From Solirubrobacter pauli (lineage in GTDB: Bacteria > Actinomycetota > Thermoleophilia > Solirubrobacterales > Solirubrobacteraceae): a DNA stretch of 64,000 nucleotides. The translations under genes and the position numbers were made by a program. Location of the stretch: NCBI RefSeq assembly GCF_003633755.1, contig NZ_RBIL01000001.1, forward strand, positions 3,209,426-3,273,425, written 5' to 3'. Positions 9,450 through 19,217 of the stretch are shown piece after piece. The notes beneath the pieces are model-generated. The model saw only the letters and a list, made by a program, of their open reading frames with translations. It searched no databases and was not told the DNA's origin. Every line of letters starts with the position of its first letter. Position 1 is the first letter of the stretch.

Positions 9450-9585
9450 GTGGTCCTTTGCGTTCCTCCGCCGGGCTCCGTCCCGGCCTCTGCCCTCAGT
9501 CATCGGCACGCACCGCCGGCGAAACGGCCGACTGGACGTCTGTTGGTGTCTCAAGGGCGCGGCGCAGCGGCCGAATCACTGGCCC

Positions 9586-10935
9586 ATGGGCCTTGACCCG
9601 AATCTGGCCGAGCAGGAGCGCATCCTCGACGAGCTGCGCCTGCGTGAAGGCGGGCTCGCCCGGCGCGAGGCGCGGGTCGAGCGGGTCTTCGGCGGCGCGT
9701 TCGCGGCGCTCGCGCTCGCGCTCGCGGCGAGCGGTGACCTCACGGGCGTGTCCGTGCTGGCGGTCGCCGGTGCGGTGCTGGCCTTCGTCGTGGCGGCCAG
9801 GGTCGAGTTCGACATCTCGGGCGGGTTCGCGGTGCCGACCCAGCTCGCCTTCGTGCCGCTGCTGTTCGTGGCCCCGGCGACCCACGTCCCGCTGCTGGTC
9901 GGCGTGGCGTGGGTCCTCGTCCGCGTGCCCGACCTGATGCGCGGCCGCGCCTCGCTCTCGCGCCTGTGGGTCACGTTCGGCAACGGCTGGTTCTCGCTCG
10001 GTCCCGCGCTCGTGCTGATCGCCGCCGGCGCGGACGACGCGCGCGTCGCCGCTCCGGCCGTGCTGATCGCGGCGCTCGCGGGCCAGTTCGTGATCGACGT
10101 CATCGCCTCGGCGCTGCGCGAGGCGGCGCTGCGCGGCCCGAACCTGCTCGAGCAGATCCGCGAGCTGCGCCTCGTCGTGGCCATCGACGCGGCGCTCGCG
10201 CCGATCGGGCTGATCGTGGGCCTGTCGGCGGCGGCGCATCCATGGGCGCCGGTCGCGCTCGTGCCCCTGCTCGGCGTGCTGGCGGTGTTCGCGCGGGAGC
10301 GGCGGGAGCGCCTGCGCTCGCTGGCGGAGCTGTCGAACGCGTACCGCGGCACGGCCTACGTCCTCGGGGACGTGGTCGAGGCCGACGACGCCTACACCGG
10401 CGAGCACTGCCGCGGCGTCGTGCAGCTCGCCATGGAGGTCGGGGACCGGCTCGGCCTCTCACCGGAGCGGCTGCGCAACCTCGAGTTCGGCGCGTTGCTG
10501 CACGACGTGGGCAAGATCGCGATCCCGAAGGAGATCATCAACAAGCCGGGCAGCCTGGATCCGCACGAGTGGCAGGTCATCAAGACCCACACGACCGAAG
10601 GGCAGGCCATGCTCGACCGCGTCGGCGGGTTCATGAGCGACGTCGGTCGGATCGTCCGGAGCCACCACGAGCGCTGGGACGGCGGCGGCTATCCCGACGG
10701 CCTGGCCGGCGAGGCGATCCCGGTCGAGGCCCGCATCATCGCGGCCTGCGACAGCTGGAACGCGATGACCACCGACCGCTCGTACCGGAAGTCGCTGCCG
10801 TTCGCGATCGCGCGCCAGGAGCTCGTCGCGTGCGCGGGGAGCCAGTTCGACCCGACCGTCGTCGAGGCGATGCTGGCGCTCGTGCAACCGGGCGACGCCG
10901 AGCCGGCGGCCACCGAGCAGCTCTCGGTGGCCTAG
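9586..10935 (+). CDS. Membrane-bound HD-GYP domain phosphodiesterase
   Basis: 449 aa from the ATG of MGLDPNLAEQERI; upstream codons in the frame are non-coding in character. The first ~250 residues contain about eight hydrophobic segments with a coiled N-terminus. The HD-GYP domain follows from about residue 260: metal-binding H306-D307 in LLHDVGK, and G368-Y369-P370 in the HHERWDGGGYPDGL segment. HD-GYP proteins hydrolyse cyclic di-GMP to GMP or act as signalling scaffolds. The N-terminal membrane region probably senses an unknown signal. It converges with the next minus-strand gene with a 4-bp overlap. Confidence 0.9.
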   Translation: MGLDPNLAEQERILDELRLREGGLARREARVERVFGGAFAALALALAASGDLTGVSVLAVAGAVLAFVVAARVEFDISGGFAVPTQLAFVPLLFVAPATHVPLLVGVAWVLVRVPDLMRGRASLSRLWVTFGNGWFSLGPALVLIAAGADDARVAAPAVLIAALAGQFVIDVIASALREAALRGPNLLEQIRELRLVVAIDAALAPIGLIVGLSAAAHPWAPVALVPLLGVLAVFARERRERLRSLAELSNAYRGTAYVLGDVVEADDAYTGEHCRGVVQLAMEVGDRLGLSPERLRNLEFGALLHDVGKIAIPKEIINKPGSLDPHEWQVIKTHTTEGQAMLDRVGGFMSDVGRIVRSHHERWDGGGYPDGLAGEAIPVEARIIAACDSWNAMTTDRSYRKSLPFAIARQELVACAGSQFDPTVVEAMLALVQPGDAEPAATEQLSVA

Positions 10936-11639
10936 GCCCAGCCGTGCAGCGGCGCGCGGCCGCGCTTGCCCGCGTCCGTGAAGACCTCCAGCGCCCGGCA
11001 GCACGCCGCCGCCTTCTGCGCGAGCGGCAGCGGCACCTTCATCGCCTTCGCCAGCTCACGCGTGGTGAACGGCGCTTCGAGCGCGGGCAGCAGCTTGGCG
11101 ACGTCCGCGCCGCCGGTCAGCTCGACCCGGTCGAGGACGTCGCGCAGCCGGCGCTGGCCGGGGTCGCGCATGTAGCGCCGACCGCGCACCGGGGCGGGCG
11201 CGCGCACGTGGTCCTCCCGGCACAGGAGCACCTCGATCGTCAGGTTCGGGTGGCTGAGCAACGTGGGGAAGGAGACCAGGCCTTCGAAGATCGTCGCCGG
11301 GCCGGGCTTCTTGGGCGACGGCCGGGTCGAGAGCACCTCGCCCTGCTCGTCGACGCGGATGATCCGGCGCTCGGTCGGGACGGGATGCACGATCCGGACG
11401 CGGTGGCGGTCCAGCAGCGCGTCGAGCTTTGATCGGAGCGGGGAGAAACCCCCGGTCTGGATCTCGACCAGCTCGCCGTCGGAACGGACCAGGTCGATCA
11501 CGTATCCGTCGACCTTGACCTCGAACGCGTCCCCAGGCGCGGCGAGCAGCGCCTTCAGGTCGCGGTGGAGGGGGCCTTCGCGCAGGACGCCGATCACGGC
11601 GCACAGCTTCGCGCAAATTGTTCCTTGACCTTTTGCCAT
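10932..11639 (-). CDS. Hypothetical protein with nuclease-like N-terminal pattern
   Basis: 235 aa from the ATG at 11639; a GTG at 11597 (VIGVLREG) is an alternative start. The N-terminal half carries FEVKVDGYVIDLVRSDGELV followed by EIQTGGF. This D-x10-E-x-Q spacing resembles the PD-(D/E)XK core found in Mrr-like and uncharacterised nucleases. The C-terminal 60 residues (TTRELAKAMKVPLPLAQKAA) look like a winged helix. The function is unknown; the nuclease suggestion rests only on motif spacing. The gene is divergent from the LacI regulator across a 46-bp gap that contains a palindromic operator, so it may share that control. Confidence 0.65.
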   Translation of the reverse strand: MAKGQGTICAKLCAVIGVLREGPLHRDLKALLAAPGDAFEVKVDGYVIDLVRSDGELVEIQTGGFSPLRSKLDALLDRHRVRIVHPVPTERRIIRVDEQGEVLSTRPSPKKPGPATIFEGLVSFPTLLSHPNLTIEVLLCREDHVRAPAPVRGRRYMRDPGQRRLRDVLDRVELTGGADVAKLLPALEAPFTTRELAKAMKVPLPLAQKAAACCRALEVFTDAGKRGRAPLHGWA

Positions 11640-11661
11640 GCTCCGTGCATACTGCCGCCCA

Positions 11662-11676
11662 CGGTTTCCGAAACCG
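11662..11676. promoter_or_regulatory. Palindromic operator upstream of the LacI-type regulator
   Basis: CGGTTTCCGAAACCG is a perfect 7-1-7 inverted repeat in the 46-bp gap between divergent starts. It is followed directly by AAACCGTTTTTG (11671-11682), which recurs upstream of the binding-protein gene at 12770-12781. This placement fits autoregulation by the LacI-type protein. Confidence 0.65.
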
Positions 11677-11685
11677 TTTTTGGAG

Positions 11686-12717
11686 ATGGAGGAGAGAGTC
11701 ACAATCCGCGAGCTCGCGCGGCGGTCCGGCGTGTCTGTCGGCACCGTCAGTCGAGCCCTCAACGGCTACGCCGACGTGCGTCCCGAGACGCGCGAGCGCA
11801 TTATGCGCCTCGCGTCGGAGCTCGACTACACGCCCGCCGCCGCGGCCCGCTCGCTGGTCACCCAGCGCTCGCACGTGATCGGCGTGTTCATGGAGACCGG
11901 CGAAGGTCACCCGGACCTCCAGCACCCGTTCTTCCACGAGGTCCTCGGCGGGCTCAAGCAGCGCGTCGGCCGCGAGGGGTTCGACCTGCTGCTGTTCGCG
12001 TCCGAGCGGCCCGGCGGCGGCTACGGCCCGCACTCCTACCTCAAGCGCGCGCGTCACCACAACGTCGACGGCTGCGCGCTGATCGGCCTCGATCCGGACG
12101 ACTCCGAGGTGCGCCGGCTCGTGCGTGGGGAGATCCCCTGCGTCGCGATCGACATGCAGCTCGAGGGTCCGCGCACCGAGGTCGTGATGAGCGACAACGA
12201 GGCCGGCGCGGCCGCCGCCGTCCGCCACCTGCACGACCTCGGCCACCGCCGGATCGCCACCATCACCGGCATGATCGACTCGCGGCCGGGCGTGGACCGC
12301 CTGCGCGGCTACCGCGAGGCGATCCAGTCGCTCGGGCTCGCCTACCGCGACGAGTACGTCCGCTACGGCGACTTCTACGCGGAGTCCGGGCGCGCCGAGA
12401 CGGCCAAGCTGCTCGCGCTCGACGAGCCGCCCACCGCGATCTTCGCCGCCGCCGACCTGATGGCCATCGGCGCCGTCCGGGCCGCGGCCGAGGCGGGCCT
12501 CCGGGTACCCGAGGACCTGTCGGTCGTCGGCTTCGACGACATCCAGCTCGCCCCCCACGTCAACCCGCCCCTCACCACGTTGCGCCAGGACAAGCTCGGC
12601 CTGGGCGCGGCGGCCGGCGACGCCCTCGTGGCGCGCATCGCCGGCGACCCGGAGCGTCCGCCGTTGCGGACGCTCCCCGTAGAGCTCGTCGTACGCGGTT
12701 CGACCGCGACTCCGTAG
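11686..12717 (+). CDS. LacI family transcriptional regulator of the sugar operon
   Basis: 343 aa starting MEERVTIRELARRSGVSVGT. The helix-turn-helix and hinge occupy residues 1-60, followed by a periplasmic-binding-protein-like sensor domain with the usual 'VVGFDDIQLAPHVNPPLTTL' close. The ATG sits inside a purine-rich segment; an in-frame ATG at 11638 is less likely because it would place the operator inside the gene. The regulator directly precedes a sugar ABC operon with a beta-glucosidase, so a beta-glucoside or oligosaccharide effector is inferred. Shared operator sequence upstream of itself and of the operon supports local control. Confidence 0.93.
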   Translation: MEERVTIRELARRSGVSVGTVSRALNGYADVRPETRERIMRLASELDYTPAAAARSLVTQRSHVIGVFMETGEGHPDLQHPFFHEVLGGLKQRVGREGFDLLLFASERPGGGYGPHSYLKRARHHNVDGCALIGLDPDDSEVRRLVRGEIPCVAIDMQLEGPRTEVVMSDNEAGAAAAVRHLHDLGHRRIATITGMIDSRPGVDRLRGYREAIQSLGLAYRDEYVRYGDFYAESGRAETAKLLALDEPPTAIFAAADLMAIGAVRAAAEAGLRVPEDLSVVGFDDIQLAPHVNPPLTTLRQDKLGLGAAAGDALVARIAGDPERPPLRTLPVELVVRGSTATP

Positions 12718-12768
12718 GAGGTCTCAAACCGCTCTCTGGCCGCCAGGCCATTTCGTTCGCGCTGTACC

Positions 12769-12781
12769 AAAACCGTTTTTG
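12769..12781. promoter_or_regulatory. Operator copy upstream of the sugar ABC operon
   Basis: AAAACCGTTTTTG, with the inverted repeat AAAACCGTTTT (5-1-5) at 12769-12779, shares 12 consecutive bases with the regulator's own promoter region. It lies 31 bp before the binding-protein start, a position where repressor binding would block transcription or early elongation. Confidence 0.65.
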
Positions 12782-12811
12782 TCAGCTTTGCAATGGAGGA
12801 GGGAGAACCCC

Positions 12812-14194
12812 ATGCCGAAGAGGCTTGCGATCGTCACGTCGGCGATTGCGCTCATGCTCGCCCCCGCGGCCATCGTGGCCTGCGGCGACGACAGTGGTGA
12901 TTCAGCGGCCAAGCCGAAGAGCAACGGCCAGGCGGCTCAAGGCGAGACGCTCGAGAAGGGCGTGACCTTGACGCTCTGGACGATGCCGAACTCGCCGCAG
13001 CCGAAGGAGGACCTGCAGAAGATGGTCGCCCCGTTCACGGCCAAGACCGGCGTGAACGCGGACGTGCAGGAGGTCGGCTGGGACGTCCAGTTCGACCGCA
13101 TCCGCAACGCGGCGGTCGCGGGCGAGGGCCCGGACATCACGCAGGCCGGCACCACGCAGGTGCCGTTCTTCGCCGCGCTCGGCGGCTTCACCGACCTGTC
13201 CGACCGCGTCGAGGAGATCGGTGGCAAGGGCGCGTACGCCGAGGGCATCTGGAACACGACGCAGGTGCAGGGCCAGGACGGCACGTGGGCGATCCCGTGG
13301 TTCACCGAGGCGCGCTCGCTCTACTACCGCAAGGACGTGCTCGAGAAGGCGGGCGTCGATCCCGCCACGGCCTTCAAGGACCTCGACTCGTTCAAGGCGA
13401 CGCTGCAGGCGATCAAGGACAAGGTGCCGGACATCAAGCCGTTCGGCGCGCCCGGCAAGAAGGCGTACGACCTCGTCCACCAGGTCATGCCGTTCGTGTG
13501 GGACCACGGCGGAGCCGAGCTCAACGCCGACGCGACGAAGTCGACCATCAACGCCCCCGAGGCCCAGCAGGGCGTGGAGTTCATGGCCGACCTGATCACG
13601 GACGGCCTCTTCGACAAGAGCCAGCTCGAGCGCGACGGCACGCAGGTCGAGAACCAGTTCAAGGGCGGCCGGCTCGCGGTCTGGATCGGCGGTCCGTGGG
13701 TGCTCGGCTCGGTCGACCGGCCGGAGGACGACACCTGGAGCGACGAGGCGCGCGAGAACGTCGGCGTCGCCCCGATGCCGACCGGCCCGTCCGGCAAGGC
13801 GTACACGTTCGTCGGCGGCTCGGACCTGATGGTCTTCAAGAGCTCCAAGCACCCGGCGGAGGCGTGGGCGCTGGTCAAGTTCCTCTCCGAGGACCAGACC
13901 CAGGTCGACTACGCGAAGTTGCTCGGGATGTTCCCGGCCCGGCTGGACCCCCAGCAGCAGGTCGGCGACTCCTCTGAGAACCACAAGGCGTTCTTCGAGG
14001 CCATCCAGACGGGCCGGACGTACGCGTCCATCCCGCAGTGGGGCCAGATCGAGAACGCGTACAAGACGCGCTTCGGGAACATCCTCGACAGCGCAGCCGG
14101 TGTCGGCTCGGACTACAACGCGGCGACCGTGAAGTCCCAGCTCGACGCGGCGGCGAAGGAGGCCGACGGGCTGTTGGCCCAGTCGGCAGGGTAG
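12812..14194 (+). CDS. Sugar ABC transporter substrate-binding lipoprotein
   Basis: 460 aa. GGAGGAGGGAG precedes the ATG with good spacing. A lipoprotein signal peptide ends in the lipobox AAIVAC, with Cys24 as the lipidated residue. The rest is a type-1 extracellular solute-binding fold (VTLTLWTMPNSPQPKEDLQK; GGRLAVWIGGPWVLG) of the maltose/oligosaccharide class. It is held on the outer face of the membrane and delivers sugar to the two permeases encoded next. The gene order with a GH1 enzyme suggests a cello-oligosaccharide or other beta-glucoside ligand. Confidence 0.94.
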   Translation: MPKRLAIVTSAIALMLAPAAIVACGDDSGDSAAKPKSNGQAAQGETLEKGVTLTLWTMPNSPQPKEDLQKMVAPFTAKTGVNADVQEVGWDVQFDRIRNAAVAGEGPDITQAGTTQVPFFAALGGFTDLSDRVEEIGGKGAYAEGIWNTTQVQGQDGTWAIPWFTEARSLYYRKDVLEKAGVDPATAFKDLDSFKATLQAIKDKVPDIKPFGAPGKKAYDLVHQVMPFVWDHGGAELNADATKSTINAPEAQQGVEFMADLITDGLFDKSQLERDGTQVENQFKGGRLAVWIGGPWVLGSVDRPEDDTWSDEARENVGVAPMPTGPSGKAYTFVGGSDLMVFKSSKHPAEAWALVKFLSEDQTQVDYAKLLGMFPARLDPQQQVGDSSENHKAFFEAIQTGRTYASIPQWGQIENAYKTRFGNILDSAAGVGSDYNAATVKSQLDAAAKEADGLLAQSAG

Positions 14195-15174
14195 TGGCGC
14201 AGACAACCCTTCAGCCGCCCCCCGAGGCCAGCTCCGCCCGCGTCCTCCCCTCGCGGGCGGGGCGGCCTCGCCGCCGCCGCAACTGGTTCGTCTACGGGCT
14301 GATCGCGCCCGCCGTGACGTTCATGGTGCTCGTGCACCTGATCCCCACGGCGGGTGGTGTGGTGCTGAGCTTCAAGCGGCTCAACACGTTCACCTTCGCG
14401 CGGCTCTTCGACGCACCGTGGGCGGGCCTGGAGAACTACCGCGGCATCCTCTTCGACACGGCGAACCCGCTGCACTCCGGGTTCTTCGGCGCCGTCCAGA
14501 ACACGGCCGTCTACACGTTCTGGGTGGTCCTGGGAACACTCGCCGGCGGCCTGGCGATCGCGCTGCTGCTCAACCGGCCGATGCGCGGCCAGCGGCTCGT
14601 GCGGACGCTGATGCTCGCGCCGTGGATCGTGCCCAGCTTCGTCGTCGCCGTGCTCTGGCAGTTCATGTGGCAGAGCGACGTCGGGATCATCAACAAGGTC
14701 CTCGTCGACTACACGCACATCCTCTCCGACCGCCCGATCTGGCTGCTCGGCGGGAACTCGATGTGGGCGATCGTCATCCCGAGCGTCTGGCGCGGCCTGC
14801 CGTTCGCGATGATCTTCTTCCTCGCCGGGCTACAGGCGATGCCGCCGGAGCTGCACGAGGCGGCGGCGATCGACGGCGCGGGACCGCTCCGCCGCTTCCG
14901 CTACATCACGCTGCCGCTGCTGCGGCCGCTGATCGCCGTGCAGCTGCTGTTCGGCGTGATCTACGCGACCTACCAGTTCGCGATCCCCTACATCATGCTC
15001 GGGTCCAACCCGGGCCCGGACGCCGACCTGATGATGACGTTGATCGTCAGGCAGTCGTTCTCCAACAACCTGTTCGGCTTCGGCGCTGCCGCCTCGGTGC
15101 TGCTCACGCTCGCGATGTGCGTGTGGGTGGCCTTCTGGTACCGCGCCTTCAAGCGAGATCTGGAGGTCACATGA
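14194..15174 (+). CDS. Sugar ABC transporter permease, MalF-type
   Basis: 326 aa from a GTG at 14194 whose first base is the last base of the binding-protein stop, indicating coupled translation. An arginine-rich cytoplasmic N-terminus (PSRAGRPRRRRNW) leads into six hydrophobic segments. The EAA loop that contacts the ATPase reads ELHEAAAIDGAGPLRRFRYI. It forms the membrane channel with the MalG-type permease encoded next. Confidence 0.93.
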   Translation: MAQTTLQPPPEASSARVLPSRAGRPRRRRNWFVYGLIAPAVTFMVLVHLIPTAGGVVLSFKRLNTFTFARLFDAPWAGLENYRGILFDTANPLHSGFFGAVQNTAVYTFWVVLGTLAGGLAIALLLNRPMRGQRLVRTLMLAPWIVPSFVVAVLWQFMWQSDVGIINKVLVDYTHILSDRPIWLLGGNSMWAIVIPSVWRGLPFAMIFFLAGLQAMPPELHEAAAIDGAGPLRRFRYITLPLLRPLIAVQLLFGVIYATYQFAIPYIMLGSNPGPDADLMMTLIVRQSFSNNLFGFGAAASVLLTLAMCVWVAFWYRAFKRDLEVT

Positions 15175-16007
15175 GCGCGCGGCTCGTGAACAGGGGCCTC
15201 GACGTGCTCACGTGGCTCGTCCTGCTCCTGATGCTCTCGCCGATCATCTGGCTCGTCGCGGCCTCGCTGCAGACCGACGGCCAGCTCTCGACCGGCGCCT
15301 ACAACCTGCTCGAGCCCACCTTCACGGCCTTCAGCCGGATGTGGAAGACCGTGGACTTCGAGCGGTACATGGTCAACTCGCTGATCATCTGCACGGCGGC
15401 GGCGCTGTGCGCGACGGCGTTCGCGTCGTGCGCCGGCTACGCGCTCGCGCGGTTCAAGTTCCGTGGCGCGACGGGCCTCTCACTCGGCGTGGTCGGCACG
15501 CAGCTGATCCCGGGCTCGCTGTTCCTGCTGCCCGTGTTCATGGGCTTCGTCTGGCTCAAGCAGAACACGCCGGTCGCGCTGTTCGACACCCACGCCGGGA
15601 TGATCCTCGTCTACACGGCGTTCTTCACGCCTGTGGCGATCTACTTCATGCGGTACTTCTTCGCCGCGATCCCGCGGGACCTCGAGGAGGCCGCGATGGT
15701 CGACGGCTGCACCCGCTTCGGCGCGTTCGTGAAGATCGTGCTGCCGGCTGCGGCGCCCGGCCTCGTCGCGACGTTCGTCTACGCGTTCCTGTTCGCCTGG
15801 GACGAGCTGCTGTTCGTCGCGGCCCTGACGCAAGAGAACGCCGAGACGATCCCGATCGGCATCCGCAACTTCATCGGCAACTACCAGGAAAGGACGGCGC
15901 AGCTGATGGCGGCCGGCGTGGTCTCCACCCTTCCCGTGCTCATCGCCTTCTTCGCGACCCAGCGTTGGCTCGTGAAGGGCATCACCGCCGGGGCGGTGAA
16001 GGGATGA
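15171..16007 (+). CDS. Sugar ABC transporter permease, MalG-type
   Basis: 278 aa; its ATG overlaps the previous stop (ATGA). It has six hydrophobic segments and an EAA loop in DLEEAAMVDGCTRFGAF. The long periplasmic loop between the first two segments (LSTGAYNLLEPTFTAFSRMW) is typical of MalG-like subunits. It pairs with the MalF-type subunit. Its own stop overlaps the GH1 start, again as ATGA. Confidence 0.93.
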   Translation: MSARLVNRGLDVLTWLVLLLMLSPIIWLVAASLQTDGQLSTGAYNLLEPTFTAFSRMWKTVDFERYMVNSLIICTAAALCATAFASCAGYALARFKFRGATGLSLGVVGTQLIPGSLFLLPVFMGFVWLKQNTPVALFDTHAGMILVYTAFFTPVAIYFMRYFFAAIPRDLEEAAMVDGCTRFGAFVKIVLPAAAPGLVATFVYAFLFAWDELLFVAALTQENAETIPIGIRNFIGNYQERTAQLMAAGVVSTLPVLIAFFATQRWLVKGITAGAVKG

Positions 16008-17364
16008 CGGCCACCGCTCCCAAGCCCGCCGCCGACGCGGTCTCATGGCTTCCCAACGGCTTCCGCTTCGGCGCGGCGACTGCGTCCTACCAGGTCGAGG
16101 GCGCCGTGCGCGAGGACGGGCGCGGCGAGTCGATCTGGGATCGCTTCTCGCACAAGCCCGGTGCCGTCGTGGGAGGCGACACGGGCGACGTCGCCTGTGA
16201 CCACTACCACCGCTGGGCCGACGACCTGGACCTGATGGTCGAGCTCGGCCTGGAGTCCTACCGCTTCTCGATCGCCTGGCCGCGCGTGCAGCCGGACGGG
16301 CGCGGGCCCCTGAACTCGCGCGGGGTGGCGTTCTACCGCCGGCTCGCCGAGGGGTTGCTCGAACGGGGCATCGAGCCGGTCGCGACCCTCTATCACTGGG
16401 ACCTGCCGCAGGCGCGACAGGAGGTCGGCGGCTGGGCGGTGCGCGACACGGCGCTGCGCTTCGCCGAGTACGCCGCGCACATGGCGGCCGAGCTCGGCGA
16501 CGTCGTCCAGGGCTGGATCACGCACAACGAGCCGTGGGTCGTCGCCTTCCTCGGGCACGCGCACGGGCGCAAGGCGCCGGGGATCAAGGACTGGCCGACG
16601 GCGCTGGCGGTCTCCCACAACCTGCTGCTCTCGCACGGGCTGGCGGTGGACGCGCTGCGTGCGGCGGTCAAGGCACCCGTCGGCATCACGCTGAACCTCA
16701 ACCCGATGCGCGGCGACGAGCCGGCGGCCGTGGCGATGATGGACGCCCACCAGAACCGGTGGTTCCTGGACCCGGTGCTGCGCGGGACCTACCCCGTGGA
16801 GATGCTCGAGCACTACGAGCGGGTCTTCGGGCCGCTGCCGGTGCTCAATCCCGAGGACATGGACGTGATCTCGCGCCCGATCGACTTCCTCGGCGTCAAC
16901 TACTACAACCCGACGTACGTGCGGACCTCGACGGAGGCGCCGCTGGGCGTGTCCACGGTCGTCCCGCGCGGGGCGACGACGGCGATGGGCTGGCCGGTCG
17001 ACGCGAGCGGGCTGCAGGACATGCTGCTGCGCTTGCGCGCCGACTACGGCGACCTGGAGATCTGGATCACCGAGAACGGCGCCGCGTTCGACGACGAGCG
17101 GCTGGTCGACGGCGTCGTCGAGGACCCGTCGCGGGTGGCTTACCTGAAGACCCACCTCGAGGCGCTGCGCGCGTCGGTCCAGGCCGGGGTGAACGTCCAG
17201 CGCTACCACGCCTGGTCCCTGCTCGACAACTTCGAGTGGGAACATGGCTACGACAAGCGTTTCGGCATCGTGCGGGTCGACTACGACACGCAGGAGCGCA
17301 CGCCCAAGCGCAGCGCGCTCTGGTACCGGGATCACATCGCGGCGACGCGGAAGGGTGGTGCGTG

Positions 17365-17365
<1 letters not shown>
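16004..17365 (+). CDS. GH1 family beta-glucosidase
   Basis: 453 aa, typical GH1 length, no signal peptide, so it acts in the cytoplasm on imported beta-glucosides. The acid/base residue is Glu176 in WITHNEPW and the nucleophile Glu357 in IWITENGA. The N-terminal GFRFGAATASYQVEGA and C-terminal YHAWSLLDNFEWEHGY signatures are complete. Location between permease and ATPase genes of one operon shows that transport and hydrolysis are linked. Aryl or 6-phospho specificity cannot be excluded, but no PTS gene is present. Confidence 0.95.
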
Positions 17366-18486
<1,121 letters not shown>

Positions 18487-18501
18487 ACTGGCACGCCGCC
18501 C

Positions 18502-18583
18502 GGTGGGATTCCCGAGCGGTCAAAGGGGACGGGCTGTAAACCCGTTGGCTTAGCCTTCGAAGGTTCGAATCCTTCTCCCACCA
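18502..18583 (+). tRNA. tRNA-Tyr (anticodon GTA)
   Basis: 82 nt. The acceptor arms GGTGGGA and TCCCACC pair fully. The anticodon loop reads CTGTAAA (anticodon GTA), the T-arm contains GGTTCGAATCC and the long variable arm is the type II form expected for bacterial tRNA-Tyr. The CCA tail is not encoded (the genome reads ACCT after the acceptor stem). It is only 15 bp after the ABC ATPase stop. Confidence 0.95.
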
Positions 18584-18588
18584 CCTAC

Positions 18589-18627
18589 AGAGATCCGGCG
18601 CGCCATCGCGCCGGATCTCTTTGTTTC
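18589..18627 (+). terminator. Rho-independent terminator after tRNA-Tyr
   Basis: A perfect 14-bp stem (AGAGATCCGGCGCG, loop CCAT, then its complement to 18620) is followed by TTTGTTT. It ends the sugar operon/tRNA transcript. Its A-rich opposite flank is short, so it may also stop mrp transcription arriving from the minus strand. Confidence 0.9.
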
Positions 18628-18666
18628 TGGAGTGCCGTGGACGTCTTGCCGGTGAGGCGGAGGTCG

Positions 18667-18948
18667 CTACGGACGTCGGCGGCGTCGGGCGGCTCGCGCG
18701 ATCGCGTGCGCGGACAGCGGCGAGGTGACGAGCACGAACAGGATCACGAGCACCGCGCTGGTGATGATCTCGGCGCTGCCGGTGGCCACGGAGGCCAGCA
18801 GGACCAGGAGGACCGCCGGTCCCGTCACCAACCCCGCCGGGTGCAGCTGGTGGTTGATGTCGCGCATGCGCAGCAGGCCGTAGAGGCCGATGGTGGCGAG
18901 CAGGAGGCCGAGTCCGAGCAGCACCGCGCCGAGCACGTCGAGCATCAT
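18667..18948 (-). CDS. mrpG: Mrp antiporter subunit G
   Basis: 93 aa, with three hydrophobic segments beginning MLDVLGAVLLGLGLLLATIG and the subunit's conserved DINHQLHPAGL and 'TSPLSAHAIARAA' end. The start overlaps the mrpF stop (TGATG). It is the last gene of mrpABCDEFG. The Mrp complex is a multi-subunit Na+(Li+)/H+ antiporter in the cytoplasmic membrane for sodium and alkaline tolerance. The basic tail RRRRRP is cytoplasmic by the positive-inside rule. Confidence 0.92.
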   Translation of the reverse strand: MMLDVLGAVLLGLGLLLATIGLYGLLRMRDINHQLHPAGLVTGPAVLLVLLASVATGSAEIITSAVLVILFVLVTSPLSAHAIARAARRRRRP

Positions 18949-19214
18949 CAGAACGGCCCTCCGCGGGTGACGTAGCGGGCGGCGACCAGCGTCGACGTGA
19001 GCGCGAGCAGCGCAAGGGCGAGGGCCGCGTCGATGTAGTAGGAGACATCGCGCAGGTAGGAGAGCGTGGTCAGCAGCATGATCACGATCGCCACGAGCAC
19101 GTCGAGCGCGAGGACGCGGTGCAGGGTGTCCGGGGAGCGCAGCAGCAGGAGGCCGCCGCCGAACAGCAGCAGCGTCGACCAGCCGGCGGCGATGACGGCC
19201 ACGATCTCCGGCAT
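18948..19214 (-). CDS. mrpF: Mrp antiporter subunit F
   Basis: 88 aa, three hydrophobic segments. The family motif RSPDTLHRVLALDVLVAIVI is present. It starts 3 bp after the mrpE stop and overlaps mrpG. MrpF is one of the small membrane subunits needed for assembly of the antiporter. Confidence 0.93.
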   Translation of the reverse strand: MPEIVAVIAAGWSTLLLFGGGLLLLRSPDTLHRVLALDVLVAIVIMLLTTLSYLRDVSYYIDAALALALLALTSTLVAARYVTRGGPF

Positions 19215-19217
19215 CGA

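Noticed and set aside
9277-9585. Upstream extension of the HD-GYP gene to an earlier ATG
   Set aside because: This part overlaps the divergent secreted-protein gene and its signal peptide region; the ATG at 9586 begins the conserved-looking protein.
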